Source of the DNA: an uncultured Apibacter sp.
GTDB taxonomy: Bacteria > Bacteroidota > Bacteroidia > Flavobacteriales > Weeksellaceae
Assembly: GCA_945280365.1 (NCBI GenBank)
Contig: CALYQD010000011.1
Coordinates: 26,895-90,894 of the forward strand
Reading direction: 5' to 3'
Length of the DNA stretch: 64,000 bases
In this document: positions 8,848 through 18,720 of the stretch, one piece after another
Layout of the letters: each line of letters starts with the position of its first letter
Numbering within the stretch: position 1 is the first letter of the stretch
Program-made: the position numbers and the translations under genes
Notes under the pieces: model-generated
The model's database searches: none
What the model was told of the DNA's origin: nothing
What the model saw: the letters and a program-made list of their open reading frames with translations, nothing else

Positions 8848-10416
8848 ATGGAAAAATCATCTGAAAAAAATATTTTCCTTTTGCTTTTTATATACATAGT
8901 AAGTACTTTGTTTATTTGTTCTAAGATGTCTCCACTTTACATTACTAATGAATGGGCAGACCCCAACATATATTTTAATGTTGCAAAAGGTATGGTAAAT
9001 GGAAAAGCTTTATATACCGAAATATTCGATCATAAAGGACCCTTTATATTTTTTATTTATGCAACTGGATATATCATTTCAAATACTAATTTTTTTGGAA
9101 TGTATTTAGTTGAAATTATATTCTGGTATTTACTTGCAATATCTTTATACCTAAGTGCTCGATTATATTTGAATAAAGTATCTTCTTTCCTTATAACTTT
9201 ACCATTTTTTGTTTGCATAGTTAAAATAATGAAGGCAGGTGGTTCGGCAGAAGAATTCATTTTATGTATGGAAGGAATAAGCTTGTACTTATATTTAAAA
9301 TATTTTAAAATGGAGAACCCTGTACACAAGCCAAAATATATGTTCATACACGGAATTTTGGTTACTGCTGTTATGCTAACAAAAATAAATCTTATAGCTT
9401 TTTGGTTCTTTCCTCTTTTAGCCATATTTTTAAATATACTTTATCATAAAGAATTTAAAAATTTTTACATAAATATTATAGCATTTATTTTAGGATCTTT
9501 AGTTATTGCTATCCCAGTAATTGGATATCTTTATACCCATAATTGTTTAGAAGAAGCTTACAAAATTTATATAGAATTAAATAGTGCCTATGCAAAATTA
9601 GGTTCGCCAAGGAAAATATTTTTTAGATTATTGGGAAGAATACTTTATCTATTTCTCGAACCAACTTGTTTATTTTTATTAGGATTTATGGGAATATTTT
9701 TATTCCCGTTTAAGTACATCAATAATTTATTTGAGAGATGGGGCTTATTTTTAGCCGCAATCATTTTATATATTGCAATATTTATGGGTAAATTTCAATA
9801 TTATTACCCTATTCCATTTCTAATATTTGGATTCGTCGGATTTATATATTTGGGATTATTTTTAAAAAAATATATTAACAATGTGAATTTTTACTCAAAT
9901 AAGCCTTATATTATTTTTATTTTGTTTTTCCTTTTCACTTCTGCAGGTATATCAGGCCTTGATAATACGCGTGTAGAAGCTTGGATATTGAAAGATGACA
10001 ATTATGGCCGTAAAGCTTTAATGACCATGCGTCTTAAAAAAGAAATTATGAAAGAAAAAAATCCAACTCTATTAAATTTAGGGTTTGGTTTAGCTAATAA
10101 TCTTTTTACAACCTGTAATATTGTTCCAAATATTAAATATTTTGTTACTCCAAATCTTTCATATAAATTTTATCCTCAAATGAGAAATGAACAATTACAA
10201 TATATAAAAGACAAAAAAACTGATTTCGTAATTATACAACAATATATACCTGGTAATGGTTATTATGATGACAAAAATCCTATTGAAGTAGCTCAAAAAT
10301 TAAAATATAACCCTATTCTTTTAGAAAATTACAAACTAATCCTAACCGATTCTATTATTAATTGTATTGATGAAAGATCAGTAGATATTTATTTTTTATA
10401 TAAGAAAAAAAAATAA
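8848..10416 (+). CDS. Polytopic membrane glycosyltransferase, GT39/ArnT-like (GT-C)
   Basis: A 522-residue integral membrane protein with about ten or more hydrophobic segments, ending in a soluble C-terminal part of about 120 residues. After the first membrane segment comes a short extracytoplasmic loop with WADPN (D38) and then FDHKGP (D61), the acidic and DHKGP pattern of GT-C enzymes that use polyprenyl-phosphate sugars. Such enzymes transfer a sugar on the periplasmic face. As last gene of the PKS operon, 28 bp after the second GT1 gene, it may add a further sugar to the exported product. A role in lipid A or glycan modification unrelated to the PKS is possible. Confidence 0.7.
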   Translation: MEKSSEKNIFLLLFIYIVSTLFICSKMSPLYITNEWADPNIYFNVAKGMVNGKALYTEIFDHKGPFIFFIYATGYIISNTNFFGMYLVEIIFWYLLAISLYLSARLYLNKVSSFLITLPFFVCIVKIMKAGGSAEEFILCMEGISLYLYLKYFKMENPVHKPKYMFIHGILVTAVMLTKINLIAFWFFPLLAIFLNILYHKEFKNFYINIIAFILGSLVIAIPVIGYLYTHNCLEEAYKIYIELNSAYAKLGSPRKIFFRLLGRILYLFLEPTCLFLLGFMGIFLFPFKYINNLFERWGLFLAAIILYIAIFMGKFQYYYPIPFLIFGFVGFIYLGLFLKKYINNVNFYSNKPYIIFILFFLFTSAGISGLDNTRVEAWILKDDNYGRKALMTMRLKKEIMKEKNPTLLNLGFGLANNLFTTCNIVPNIKYFVTPNLSYKFYPQMRNEQLQYIKDKKTDFVIIQQYIPGNGYYDDKNPIEVAQKLKYNPILLENYKLILTDSIINCIDERSVDIYFLYKKKK

Positions 10417-10434
10417 ACATTTAAATATATGAAT

Positions 10435-10471
10435 AAAAAAAGAGTTCAAATTTAAATTTGAACTCTTTTTA
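10435..10471. terminator. Bidirectional terminator between PKS operon and pyk
   Basis: A perfect 26-nt palindrome (AGAGTTCAAATTT and its complement, 10441-10466) flanked by an A-run and a T-run, so it can act on both converging transcripts. Confidence 0.9.
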
Positions 10472-10488
10472 TTATTACTTTTTATTAT

Positions 10489-11916
10489 TTATATTTGAGT
10501 AAGACGTAGGGTATTTGTCAAACTATTTGCAAAAGATGGCATAGCATTAAGATTAATTACAAAATCTCCAGGCTTGATGTATCCTTTCTCTTTAATATTG
10601 TTATTAACTTCAACAACAGTTTCATCTGTACTTTTAGCTCCTTCATATAAATATGCTTTTACACCCCATAATAGGCTCAACATATTAATAATTCTTTTAT
10701 TGGATGTAAATACAATGATATTTGCAAGTGGTCGATGAGATGATATTTGGAAAGCTGTATAACCTGACTGTGTTAAAGTAATAATAGCTTTAGCTCCTAC
10801 TTGTCCAACCATACCGGCAGCATTATAACAAATCATATCTGTTATATATCGTTCACTATCTTTTTTAGGATAATGTAAAGGTACTTGAATATGGTTGTCA
10901 TCCTCAACGTTAACAATAATTTTAGCCATATTCTCAATTACTTCTACCGGATGTTTTCCAACAGAAGTCTCTCCACTTAACATAACGGCATCTGCACCAT
11001 CTAAAACAGAATTAGCCACATCATTTACCTCTGCTCTTGTTGGAGTTAACCCATCAATCATACTTTCCATCATCTGAGTTGCAATGATTACAGGTTTACA
11101 TTGGGTTTTACATATGCTAACTAAATTCTTTTGAATTAAAGGAACTTTTTCCATTGGGATTTCGATTCCCAAATCTCCTCTTGCAACCATAATACCGTCT
11201 ACAACATGAACTATTTCTTCTATATTAGTAATAGCTTCTGGTTTTTCAATTTTTGCTATAATCGGAATTTTATGATTACAATGTTTTTGTATTAAATTTT
11301 GTAGATCAATAACATCTTCTTTATGTCTTACAAAAGAAAGTGCGATCCAATCAAATTCGTATTTGATTGCTGTTAAAGCATCTTTAATATCTTTTTCAGT
11401 TAATGCAGGTAAAGATATTTGAGTATTAGGTAGATTAACTCCCTTTTTAGATTTTAAAGGTCCTCCTTGTATAACCTTTGCAATTACTTTATCCGTTAAA
11501 TTAGTTTCAATAACCTCAAAAATTAATTTACCATCATCCAAAAGTATTTTTTCACCCACCTTTACATCTTTTGCAAATTGAGGATAGCTCATGTAAACCT
11601 GTTTAGAGTCTCCTTCAATATTTTCATTTGTAAACGTGATTACGTCTCCTGCATTTACAATTGTTCCTTCTTTAACAACACCTACTCTTAGTTTAGGTCC
11701 TTGTAAATCGGCTAATAGTGCTACACTAAAACCAAATTCTTCATTTAGGTCTCTTACGGTACGTATCCATCTTTTTACAACTTCTTCTTCAGCATGAGAA
11801 AAATTTACTCTAATTACATTTACTCCTGCTTTAAACATCTTTAACAATGTATCCTTATCTTCAGAAGCAGGACCTATAGTAGCTACTATTTTCGTTTTTT
11901 TTCTAAATCCACTCAT
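10489..11916 (-). CDS. pyk: Pyruvate kinase
   Basis: 475 residues covering the whole family: N-terminal KIVATIGPAS, RVNFSHA, the metal and substrate site IAKIEKPEAI, and VARGDLGIEIP. It converts phosphoenolpyruvate and ADP to pyruvate and ATP, the last step of glycolysis. It is the last gene of the acpP-fabF-rnc operon and overlaps the stop of the preceding IPExxxVDY gene by one base. This gene order is common in Flavobacteriia. It ends at the shared palindromic terminator. Nothing unusual was seen. Confidence 0.97.
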   Translation of the reverse strand: MSGFRKKTKIVATIGPASEDKDTLLKMFKAGVNVIRVNFSHAEEEVVKRWIRTVRDLNEEFGFSVALLADLQGPKLRVGVVKEGTIVNAGDVITFTNENIEGDSKQVYMSYPQFAKDVKVGEKILLDDGKLIFEVIETNLTDKVIAKVIQGGPLKSKKGVNLPNTQISLPALTEKDIKDALTAIKYEFDWIALSFVRHKEDVIDLQNLIQKHCNHKIPIIAKIEKPEAITNIEEIVHVVDGIMVARGDLGIEIPMEKVPLIQKNLVSICKTQCKPVIIATQMMESMIDGLTPTRAEVNDVANSVLDGADAVMLSGETSVGKHPVEVIENMAKIIVNVEDDNHIQVPLHYPKKDSERYITDMICYNAAGMVGQVGAKAIITLTQSGYTAFQISSHRPLANIIVFTSNKRIINMLSLLWGVKAYLYEGAKSTDETVVEVNNNIKEKGYIKPGDFVINLNAMPSFANSLTNTLRLTQI

Positions 11917-12386
11917 TATGTAGGTAATATCAAATTTTCTAAATTTTTTATTTTATCAATATTTATTTTATTAAATTTACAAATCTTTTTAAGATTTTCC
12001 AAATTTATGTAAAACTCATCATCTAATAAGCTATCAGATTTTAAAAAATAATTGAAATAATTATATTCAGGAATTAAAATTTTAACTTTTTCTATCTTAT
12101 CAAAAAAACTATTATTGTCATTTATTATGATTTGAGGATAGGAAAAATTACTTATCAATTCAATTTTTTGTTCGGTTTTTTCGAGAAAAAATCTAAATAT
12201 AGAGAAGACATAAGTAATGCCATTTTCTATTATTTGCTGGTCATTAACGCGCTTAAAATTAAAATTACAATTTTTATTTAAATAAAAAACAAAATCATAA
12301 TCCTTGCTAATATAAGAATTAAATCCTAATAAATTAAAATTAAATATAGGATCGTCTATGTCCCAGTCTAAAGAATAAGTTTTCAA
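11916..12386 (-). CDS. IPExxxVDY family protein
   Basis: A 156-residue protein of unknown function with no signal peptide. It carries the family's name-giving motif in a diverged form, LIPEYNYFNYF, in place of IPExxxVDY. The family is known as a small protein between rnc and pyk in Bacteroidota, which is the setting here: 5 bp after rnc and overlapping pyk by one base. Function is not known; position suggests coexpression with RNase III and pyruvate kinase. Confidence 0.8.
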   Translation of the reverse strand: MKTYSLDWDIDDPIFNFNLLGFNSYISKDYDFVFYLNKNCNFNFKRVNDQQIIENGITYVFSIFRFFLEKTEQKIELISNFSYPQIIINDNNSFFDKIEKVKILIPEYNYFNYFLKSDSLLDDEFYINLENLKKICKFNKINIDKIKNLENLILPT

Positions 12387-12391
12387 TATAC

Positions 12392-13144
12392 TTATTTATT
12401 TTGTTGAGTAATAAAATGCTTGTCTAGCCTATGATAGGCTCTTCTTGAGGCACACTCTTCAGCTTTTTTCTTAGAAGTAGCTCTCCCTTTGGCAATAACT
12501 TTATTATCAAGTTGAATTATGGAATTAAATATTAACGACTCTTCGGCATTTTCTTCTTGAAAAGTATTAAAAGTTATTTCCAACTTATTTTTTTGAGACC
12601 ACTCTATAATCAAACTTTTATAACTTGTAATTCTTTTTTCGAGTTGCTCAAAATTTTCATGCTTAATGAGTGTTTCATTAATATATTTCCGGCAAAATTC
12701 AAACCCACTATCTATATAAATTGCACCAATTAGTGCCTCATATAAATTTCCATTTATATTTTCTCCCAAACTAGTGTTCTGCCTCTTTTGTAGAAAAGTG
12801 GTCAATTTCAAGTCTGCTCCTATAATATTTAAGGATTTCCTATTAACTAGTTTAGAACGCATCTGAGTAAGATAGCCTTCTTTTTTATCAGGTGCTTGAT
12901 GATATAAGTAGTCTGACACAATACTTGATAATATGGAATCTCCTAAAAATTCTAATCTTTCGAAGTTCTTATTATCATTGGTATTTACTGAGGAATGTGT
13001 AAAACATTCATAGAAGATTCCAATATTGGAAGGTCTATATCCAATAAGGCGTTCAATTTTCTTTTTAAAATTTTTTTCCTCTTTTTTTTCGGAATCTTGT
13101 CTGAATAAATATGAACATAAAAGTATTTTTTTCCAAATACTCAT
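12392..13144 (-). CDS. rnc: Ribonuclease III
   Basis: 250 residues: an RNase III nuclease domain with the signature ERLEFLGDSIL and the second acidic cluster in NLYEALIGAIYIDSG, then a C-terminal double-stranded RNA-binding domain ending KGRATSKKKAEECASRRA. It cleaves double-stranded RNA in rRNA precursors and structured mRNAs. About 30 extra basic residues precede the nuclease domain, as is frequent in Bacteroidota. It lies 21 bp after fabF in the same operon. Confidence 0.95.
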   Translation of the reverse strand: MSIWKKILLCSYLFRQDSEKKEEKNFKKKIERLIGYRPSNIGIFYECFTHSSVNTNDNKNFERLEFLGDSILSSIVSDYLYHQAPDKKEGYLTQMRSKLVNRKSLNIIGADLKLTTFLQKRQNTSLGENINGNLYEALIGAIYIDSGFEFCRKYINETLIKHENFEQLEKRITSYKSLIIEWSQKNKLEITFNTFQEENAEESLIFNSIIQLDNKVIAKGRATSKKKAEECASRRAYHRLDKHFITQQNK

Positions 13145-13165
13145 TCGTTTTTATTTTCTCTTATT

Positions 13166-14416
13166 TTAAAATTTCTTTAAAATAACACATGCGTTATGCC
13201 CTCCAAAACCAAAAGTATTACTCATTGCATATTTAACATCTTTTTCTTTTGCTATGTTAAAAGTAAAATCTAAATTTTTATCAAAGTCTTCATCATCTGT
13301 GAAGTGATTGATAGTTGGTGGTACTTTACTTTCTTTGATTGCTACTATACATGCTAATGCTTCAATAGCTCCTGCTGCACCTAATAAATGTCCAGTCATA
13401 GACTTAGTTGAATTGATCTGAATATTATAAGCATGCTCACCAAATAGCTTAAGGATAGCTTTTGCTTCAGCTAAATCTCCCAATGGGGTTGAGGTTCCAT
13501 GAACATTAATATGATCTATATCGGTAAGTCCTATACCTGCATCATCAATAGCATTTTTCATAACATTATACGCACCTAATCCTTCCGGATGTGGAGCAGT
13601 CATATGATAGGCATCGGAGCTTAATCCTCCACCGACTACTTCAGCATAAATAGTAGCTCCTCTTTTAACTGCATGTTCATATTCTTCCAAGATAAGAGTT
13701 CCTGCACCTTCTCCTAAGACAAAGCCATCTCTATCTTTATCGAAAGGTCTGGAAGCGGTTTTTGGATCATCATTTCTTGTTGACATTGCGTGTAAGGCGT
13801 TAAATCCTCCTACACCACTTGCCGCTATAGCTGATTCAGAGCCTCCTGTTATAATAACATCTGCTTTCCCTAGCCTTAAAAGCATTAAAGCATCTATTAT
13901 TGAATTGGAGGAAGAGGCACATGCTGAAACGGTAGCATAATTCGGCCCTCTAAATCCATATTCTATTGATATAAGACCGGCAGTCATGTCTGCTATCATT
14001 TTGGGAATGAAGAAAGGATTAAATCGAGGTATGCCGTTTCCTAGAACATAAGAGGAAACTTCTTGCTCAAATGTATTCAATCCACCGATTCCGGATCCCC
14101 AAACAACCCCTACTCTATTTTTGTCTAATTCTGAATATTCTAGTAGTTTACTTTCGCTAACTGCCTCCCTAGTGGAAATTAACCCAAATTGGGCACATCG
14201 ATCATATTTACGAATATCTTTTTTTTCAAAATAATCCTCCGGATTATAGTTTTTTACTTCGCAAGCAAATTTTGTTTTAAAATTAGTTGCGTCAAATAGA
14301 GTAATTGGACTTGCTCCACTAACTCCGCTTAATAAAGCTTTACAGTATTCTTTAAAATTATTCCCGATTGGAGTTATTGCACCAAGTCCAGTTACTACTA
14401 CTCGTTTTAAAGCCAT
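13166..14416 (-). CDS. fabF: 3-oxoacyl-ACP synthase II
   Basis: 416 residues with the full KAS II catalytic set: nucleophile in VSACASSS (C166), HVHGTSTPLGD, and STKSMTGHLLGAAGA. It condenses malonyl-ACP with acyl-ACP in fatty acid elongation in the cytosol. It sits 21 bp after acpP and 21 bp before rnc. It is a useful in-window contrast with the megasynthase KS-like domain, which has lost the equivalent Cys and first His. Confidence 0.97.
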   Translation of the reverse strand: MALKRVVVTGLGAITPIGNNFKEYCKALLSGVSGASPITLFDATNFKTKFACEVKNYNPEDYFEKKDIRKYDRCAQFGLISTREAVSESKLLEYSELDKNRVGVVWGSGIGGLNTFEQEVSSYVLGNGIPRFNPFFIPKMIADMTAGLISIEYGFRGPNYATVSACASSSNSIIDALMLLRLGKADVIITGGSESAIAASGVGGFNALHAMSTRNDDPKTASRPFDKDRDGFVLGEGAGTLILEEYEHAVKRGATIYAEVVGGGLSSDAYHMTAPHPEGLGAYNVMKNAIDDAGIGLTDIDHINVHGTSTPLGDLAEAKAILKLFGEHAYNIQINSTKSMTGHLLGAAGAIEALACIVAIKESKVPPTINHFTDDEDFDKNLDFTFNIAKEKDVKYAMSNTFGFGGHNACVILKKF

Positions 14417-14437
14417 ACTTTAATGTCTTTGTGTAAA

Positions 14438-14677
14438 TTATTGTTTGTTTACTTCTTCAATATAAGAAATGGCTTGACCAACTGTTGAAATTTTTTCTGC
14501 TTGATCATCAGGGATTTGAATATCAAATTCCTTTTCAAACTCCATAATTAATTCTACTGTGTCTAATGAATCTGCCCCTAAGTCGTTTGTAAAACTTGCT
14601 TCTGGTGTAACTTCGCTTTCATCTACTCCTAATTTATCAACGATGATTGCTTTTACTCTTGATGTAATGTCAGACAT
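14438..14677 (-). CDS. acpP: Housekeeping acyl carrier protein
   Basis: 79 residues, acidic, with the phosphopantetheine site [10 protein letters not shown] (S37). It carries acyl chains for fatty acid synthesis and feeds FabF, encoded next. It is the first gene of the acpP-fabF-rnc-pyk operon. A promoter -7 element lies about 35 bp upstream (TATATTTG on the minus strand, 14717-14710). Confidence 0.97.
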   Translation of the reverse strand: MSDITSRVKAIIVDKLGVDESEVTPEASFTNDLGADSLDTVELIMEFEKEFDIQIPDDQAEKISTVGQAISYIEEVNKQ

Positions 14678-14709
14678 AACCTTTTATTTTTTTATTATAG
14701 TTCAGTCGG

Positions 14710-14717
14710 CAAATATA
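14710..14717 (-). promoter_or_regulatory. Probable -7 box of acpP operon promoter
   Basis: TATATTTG on the minus strand matches the Bacteroidota TAnnTTTG element. No clear TTG was seen 19-21 bp upstream, so the -33 part is weak. Confidence 0.5.
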
Positions 14718-14900
14718 AAAATTTTTTTACTATAATTATACTTTTTAATACTTTTTGATAGACCTATCCATATATCAATGAATATATTGCGAATTTATCA
14801 CACTTAAAATCAATATATTAACCCACATTTAGACATAAACATAAAAATTTAATATTATTTATGTTTTTTCCATCAATTTTTAACACATTATTGTTACCAA

Positions 14901-15689
14901 TCACAATAAATATTCGGTGAAATATTCTTTTTCGATGTGCGTTAAAGAATCATAAACTCCTTTTCCAAAATTATAGGTTGAAATGTACTGCGCGATCTCT
15001 TTTATTGACCATACAGCATTATTTACAGCACATCCTAAAAAAGAATTTTTAATCATTTCCACATCATTATTTGAATCTCCAAATGAAAATATTCTACAGT
15101 CAATATCTTTCGTTATTTCTTTCACAGCCAAATATTTATTTATTTTTGATGAAAATATTTCAAGGTAGGAATCTGAGGAAGTGGTTATTTCTACCCCTGT
15201 CAGCTTATTTCTCAAAATATTTGTTAATTGATTAATATCTCCATCATCTACAATTAATATTTTTAAAACTTTTTGGAAGTTATATTCCTTTAATGAGAGG
15301 GCTTTAAAGTTTACCCCTTTTTCTTCTTTTTTATAGGCTTCCGTCTCTAAAGATGTAGCATACCAGGCATCTTCTGTGTATAACCATAGATTTACATACT
15401 GTTGCTGCTTATTAACAAAATAATTAATTACCTCTTCGGGAATCGGATAGGTTTTAATGGTTTTGTTTTTATAGAGAATGTGTCCTCCATTCAATGCTAT
15501 AATATAATCAATGATAAATTCCTCATTTGAATACATCGTTATAATTCCGTTATATGGTCGACCGGAAGCTAAAATTACTTCACCTAGCTTTGAAGCTTTT
15601 TGCAATGCTTTTATCCCATATAAATCTAACGATGGACTGCCGAAATTCGTTAATGTACCATCAATATCTGAAACAAAAATATTTTTCAT
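14901..15689 (-). CDS. Cof-type HAD-superfamily hydrolase
   Basis: 262 residues. Motif I is VSDIDGTLT (D8, D10), motif II is ILASGRPY, and motif IV is FSFGDSNNDVEMI. The insert between motifs is of the C2 cap type seen in Cof/YbiV phosphatases. These enzymes dephosphorylate sugar phosphates or related metabolites; the substrate cannot be told from sequence. It is a single-gene unit, divergent from the exonuclease gene. Confidence 0.88.
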   Translation of the reverse strand: MKNIFVSDIDGTLTNFGSPSLDLYGIKALQKASKLGEVILASGRPYNGIITMYSNEEFIIDYIIALNGGHILYKNKTIKTYPIPEEVINYFVNKQQQYVNLWLYTEDAWYATSLETEAYKKEEKGVNFKALSLKEYNFQKVLKILIVDDGDINQLTNILRNKLTGVEITTSSDSYLEIFSSKINKYLAVKEITKDIDCRIFSFGDSNNDVEMIKNSFLGCAVNNAVWSIKEIAQYISTYNFGKGVYDSLTHIEKEYFTEYLL

Positions 15690-15742
15690 TTTTTTAATAT
15701 TTATTAAATATACATAATATTATCTGAGTTATTAGTTTTACT

Positions 15743-15750
15743 TATCTTTG
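15743..15750 (+). promoter_or_regulatory. Probable -7 box of exonuclease gene
   Basis: TATCTTTG, 18 bp before the start codon of the 15769 gene, matches TAnnTTTG. No clear TTG was seen at -33. Confidence 0.45.
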
Positions 15751-15768
15751 AATTAATAAATATAAATT

Positions 15769-16464
15769 ATGTTATCTTCCATTCCTTTAAAACAGATTTT
15801 ATTCATTGATTTGGAGACTGTTCCACAATATGAAACCTGGAATGAATTGCCGGAAAGAACAAAAGTTTTATGGGAAAAAAAAACACAATTTCAAAGAAAA
15901 GAAAATATTTCTCCGGAAGAATATTATTATGAAAGAGGGGGAATTCTCTCTGAATTCGGCAAAATAATTTGTTTATCTTGTGGGTTAATCACTGAGGATA
16001 AAAAAATACGTATTAAAAGTTTCTATGGGGATGATGAAGAAAGAATATTAAATGGATTTATTGATTTATTGAAATCTAATTATTTTAGATCTAATTTACT
16101 TTTATGCGCCCATAATGGAAAAGAATTTGATTTTCCTTATCTGGCTAGAAGAATGATGATTCATCAAATTGAACTTCCTAAGATTTTAAAGATGCATGGA
16201 AAAAAGCCCTGGGAAATTCCACATCTCGATACTATGGATTTATGGAAATTTGGAGATTATAAACATTATACTTCATTGGATTTATTAGCTCATGTTTTCG
16301 GTTTACCTTCTCCCAAGGATGATATGGATGGTAGTGAAGTTTCTAAAGTATATTATCAGGAGAAAAATTTAGAACGCATAAAATCGTATTGTGAAACTGA
16401 TGTCATTACACTTATTAATGTATTTCGTAAAATGCGGCATGAGCCTATTTTAGAAAGAGAATAA
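15769..16464 (+). CDS. PolB-related 3'-5' exonuclease (DnaQ-like fold)
   Basis: 231 residues. The three exonuclease motifs are ExoI LFIDLETVP (D14, E16), ExoII CAHNGKEFDFPYLARR, and ExoIII YCETDVITLINVFRKM. It fits the family of stand-alone predicted 3'-5' exonucleases related to the DNA polymerase B proofreading domain. It probably trims DNA or RNA 3' ends; the precise substrate is not known. It converges on the LtaS-like gene 10 bp away. Confidence 0.85.
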   Translation: MLSSIPLKQILFIDLETVPQYETWNELPERTKVLWEKKTQFQRKENISPEEYYYERGGILSEFGKIICLSCGLITEDKKIRIKSFYGDDEERILNGFIDLLKSNYFRSNLLLCAHNGKEFDFPYLARRMMIHQIELPKILKMHGKKPWEIPHLDTMDLWKFGDYKHYTSLDLLAHVFGLPSPKDDMDGSEVSKVYYQEKNLERIKSYCETDVITLINVFRKMRHEPILERE

Positions 16465-16474
16465 ATCGATTTAT

Positions 16475-18535
16475 TTATTTTTTTACTTTTAACCTATTAT
16501 TTTTTAGTAAATAAAAACAGGTCTGATAATTAGCTATAGCTTCTTCCAAAATGGAATGATTTATGTTTTTATCTTTAAGCAGCTGCGACCCTTTAATTAC
16601 TTTATATTGTTCTACTTTTTGATTAGGTGATAAAACAATTAATGTATTATTCTTTAAATATCCTAGTTTTTGGTAGGTTGCGATTAATGCTCTTGGTTGA
16701 TAGGTATTATTGAATATATCTTGACCATAAAAACTTGAATTATAAGAAAAGTGTAACTTTCCTAAAAGTGTAGGCATAAGATCAATCTGAGAAACTGTTT
16801 TAGTAATTTTTTCAGATTTAATAAATCCCGGTGAATATATTATGGCTGGTATTTTATATTTATCTAAAGGAATATTTTCTTTCCCTGCACTTGAAGCACA
16901 ATGATCAGCAACAAATACAAAAACTGTTTGATCAAACCATGGATGTTTTTTAGCTTCTTCGATAAATTTACCTATTGCATAGTCTGTATATTTAACACCT
17001 CCTTCTCTAGACTTACTGGTATTCGGTATATCTATTTTTCCCGGGGGATAAGTAAATGGTCTATGATTGCTTACTGTCATAATATGACCGAAAAAAGGAA
17101 CTTTATTTTTATTATTATTATCAAAAACTTCGATTGCCTTCTTAAACATATCTTCATCACAAACGCCCCATATATTAGCAAAACTTATTTCTTCAGACTT
17201 AAAAGAACTTCTGTCTATCACGCTATAGCCATTTCCTTCGAAAAAAGTATTCATATTGTCAAAATAACCATAACCACCATAAAAATATTGGACCACATAC
17301 CCTCTCTTTTTAAACAAATACCCTGTAGAAAACATATTATCATTGTTATGTCTTTTTATAATGCTTTCTCCGGGTGAAGGTGGAATACAAAGAGTCACTG
17401 CCTCTAATCCTCTTACAGTTCTAGTTCCGGTGGCATACATGTTGGTAAAAAACAAGCCTTCATTAGCTAATTTATCTAAATTGGGGGTTATATTATGAGT
17501 ATTCCCAAAACTACTTAAAAAGTCAGCGCTCATGCTTTCCATAGTTATAAGAACTATATTTTTACGAAGTTCGGGAAGAGAATCTTTAATGATTTTTGTA
17601 TTATAATTTTCAGTCCAATGATTGTCGTAGCTATTATTAAGTATTGAAAAAGATTTTTTTAACGGTAATTTTGCGTAGAATTGGTCATAATTTAACGAAC
17701 TATCTTCAAATGCTTTATAAAATCTAACTAACCCGTTTGCTTGCAATTCATTTACAAAATTATTATCTGAATTTTCATATTTTTTAGTTATTTTCAAAAT
17801 ATACAAGGCCCCTACGAACAAAGCAATATACAAAAGACTACCAATTAATTTTATTTTAAAGTTAGGAAAATCGGTAAAATATTTTTTCGCTTTTTTAAGA
17901 TAAATTATCGTAATTAATAATGAAATCAACAATAATGATGAAAACATAGGAATAATTGGATAAGATTCTAGTATATTCCCTATTAGCTCATTGGTATAGA
18001 CTAGATAATCTACCGCTATAAAATTGTACCTCACCCCAAACTCATTCCAGAATAGAAATTCGCTAATAACATTATAATTGATTAAAAAGATATAACTAAA
18101 GAAAATAAAAAAGTATACCCAATATCGCCAAGTTTGTCTAATGTTCGGCATTAATAACAATATGATAAAGGAAATTGCCTTTATTAATACAAAAGTTTTT
18201 ATTAAGGTGGGTACAATACTACCATAATCGTCAAAAACTGTTTTAAATAAAAACAAATAACTTAATACGATTACAAAAAATCCTAAAATTATATAATTAA
18301 ACGGTGATTTATATTTTGTACTTGAGAGAAAAATTAAATGAACCCAAAGGAAAATAAAGATCAGTATTGATACACAAAAATCATTTATTAAACCAATCGT
18401 GAATATTTTCAAATAATCAATAAATGAAAAATTTGAATCAGTAACAGGTGAAAACAAAAGGACAATTCTTAAGATCAAACCTACTATAACATAAAAACTG
18501 GAAATTTTAATAAATGGAGTTATTAATTTTCTCAT
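16475..18535 (-). CDS. LtaS-family phosphoglycerol transferase/sulfatase
   Basis: 686 residues: five or so N-terminal membrane helices (about 1-240), then an extracytoplasmic sulfatase-fold domain. The domain starts VLITMESMSADFLSSFG and has the probable catalytic Thr in GTRTVRGLEA (around residue 370), then FVFVADHCASS near the metal site. In Gram-positives LtaS makes lipoteichoic acid. In Bacteroidota, which lack it, relatives are thought to transfer phosphoglycerol or phosphoethanolamine to envelope lipids or glycans, so the acceptor is open. It has its own promoter just upstream. Confidence 0.88.
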   Translation of the reverse strand: MRKLITPFIKISSFYVIVGLILRIVLLFSPVTDSNFSFIDYLKIFTIGLINDFCVSILIFIFLWVHLIFLSSTKYKSPFNYIILGFFVIVLSYLFLFKTVFDDYGSIVPTLIKTFVLIKAISFIILLLMPNIRQTWRYWVYFFIFFSYIFLINYNVISEFLFWNEFGVRYNFIAVDYLVYTNELIGNILESYPIIPMFSSLLLISLLITIIYLKKAKKYFTDFPNFKIKLIGSLLYIALFVGALYILKITKKYENSDNNFVNELQANGLVRFYKAFEDSSLNYDQFYAKLPLKKSFSILNNSYDNHWTENYNTKIIKDSLPELRKNIVLITMESMSADFLSSFGNTHNITPNLDKLANEGLFFTNMYATGTRTVRGLEAVTLCIPPSPGESIIKRHNNDNMFSTGYLFKKRGYVVQYFYGGYGYFDNMNTFFEGNGYSVIDRSSFKSEEISFANIWGVCDEDMFKKAIEVFDNNNKNKVPFFGHIMTVSNHRPFTYPPGKIDIPNTSKSREGGVKYTDYAIGKFIEEAKKHPWFDQTVFVFVADHCASSAGKENIPLDKYKIPAIIYSPGFIKSEKITKTVSQIDLMPTLLGKLHFSYNSSFYGQDIFNNTYQPRALIATYQKLGYLKNNTLIVLSPNQKVEQYKVIKGSQLLKDKNINHSILEEAIANYQTCFYLLKNNRLKVKK

Positions 18536-18582
18536 TAATAATTTTTAGTATTTATATTTATTTATTTATCATATAATAAACT

Positions 18583-18614
18583 CAAAAGTATATATTTTTT
18601 CTATATTATTCAAA
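18583..18614 (-). promoter_or_regulatory. Promoter of the LtaS-like gene
   Basis: On the minus strand TTTG (18614-18611), 20 bp spacer, TACTTTTG (18590-18583). This is a full match to the Bacteroidota -33/-7 pattern, about 50 bp before the start codon. Confidence 0.65.
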
Positions 18615-18720
18615 TTAACATATTTATATTATAAATCTTTGCAAAATTATACCTTTCTTATAACCCATAAGTCCATCAAATACAGATAATTATTCAATTC
18701 ACAAATTGTTAAAAAATTTT

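Noticed and set aside
9057..9425. Open frame of 122 codons antisense to the GT-C gene
   Set aside because: The plus strand codes for a coherent membrane glycosyltransferase; the antisense product has no domain.
16901..17377. Open frame of 158 codons on the plus strand opposite the LtaS-like gene
   Set aside because: It lies wholly inside a gene with clear sulfatase-domain motifs on the minus strand, and its product has no recognisable feature.
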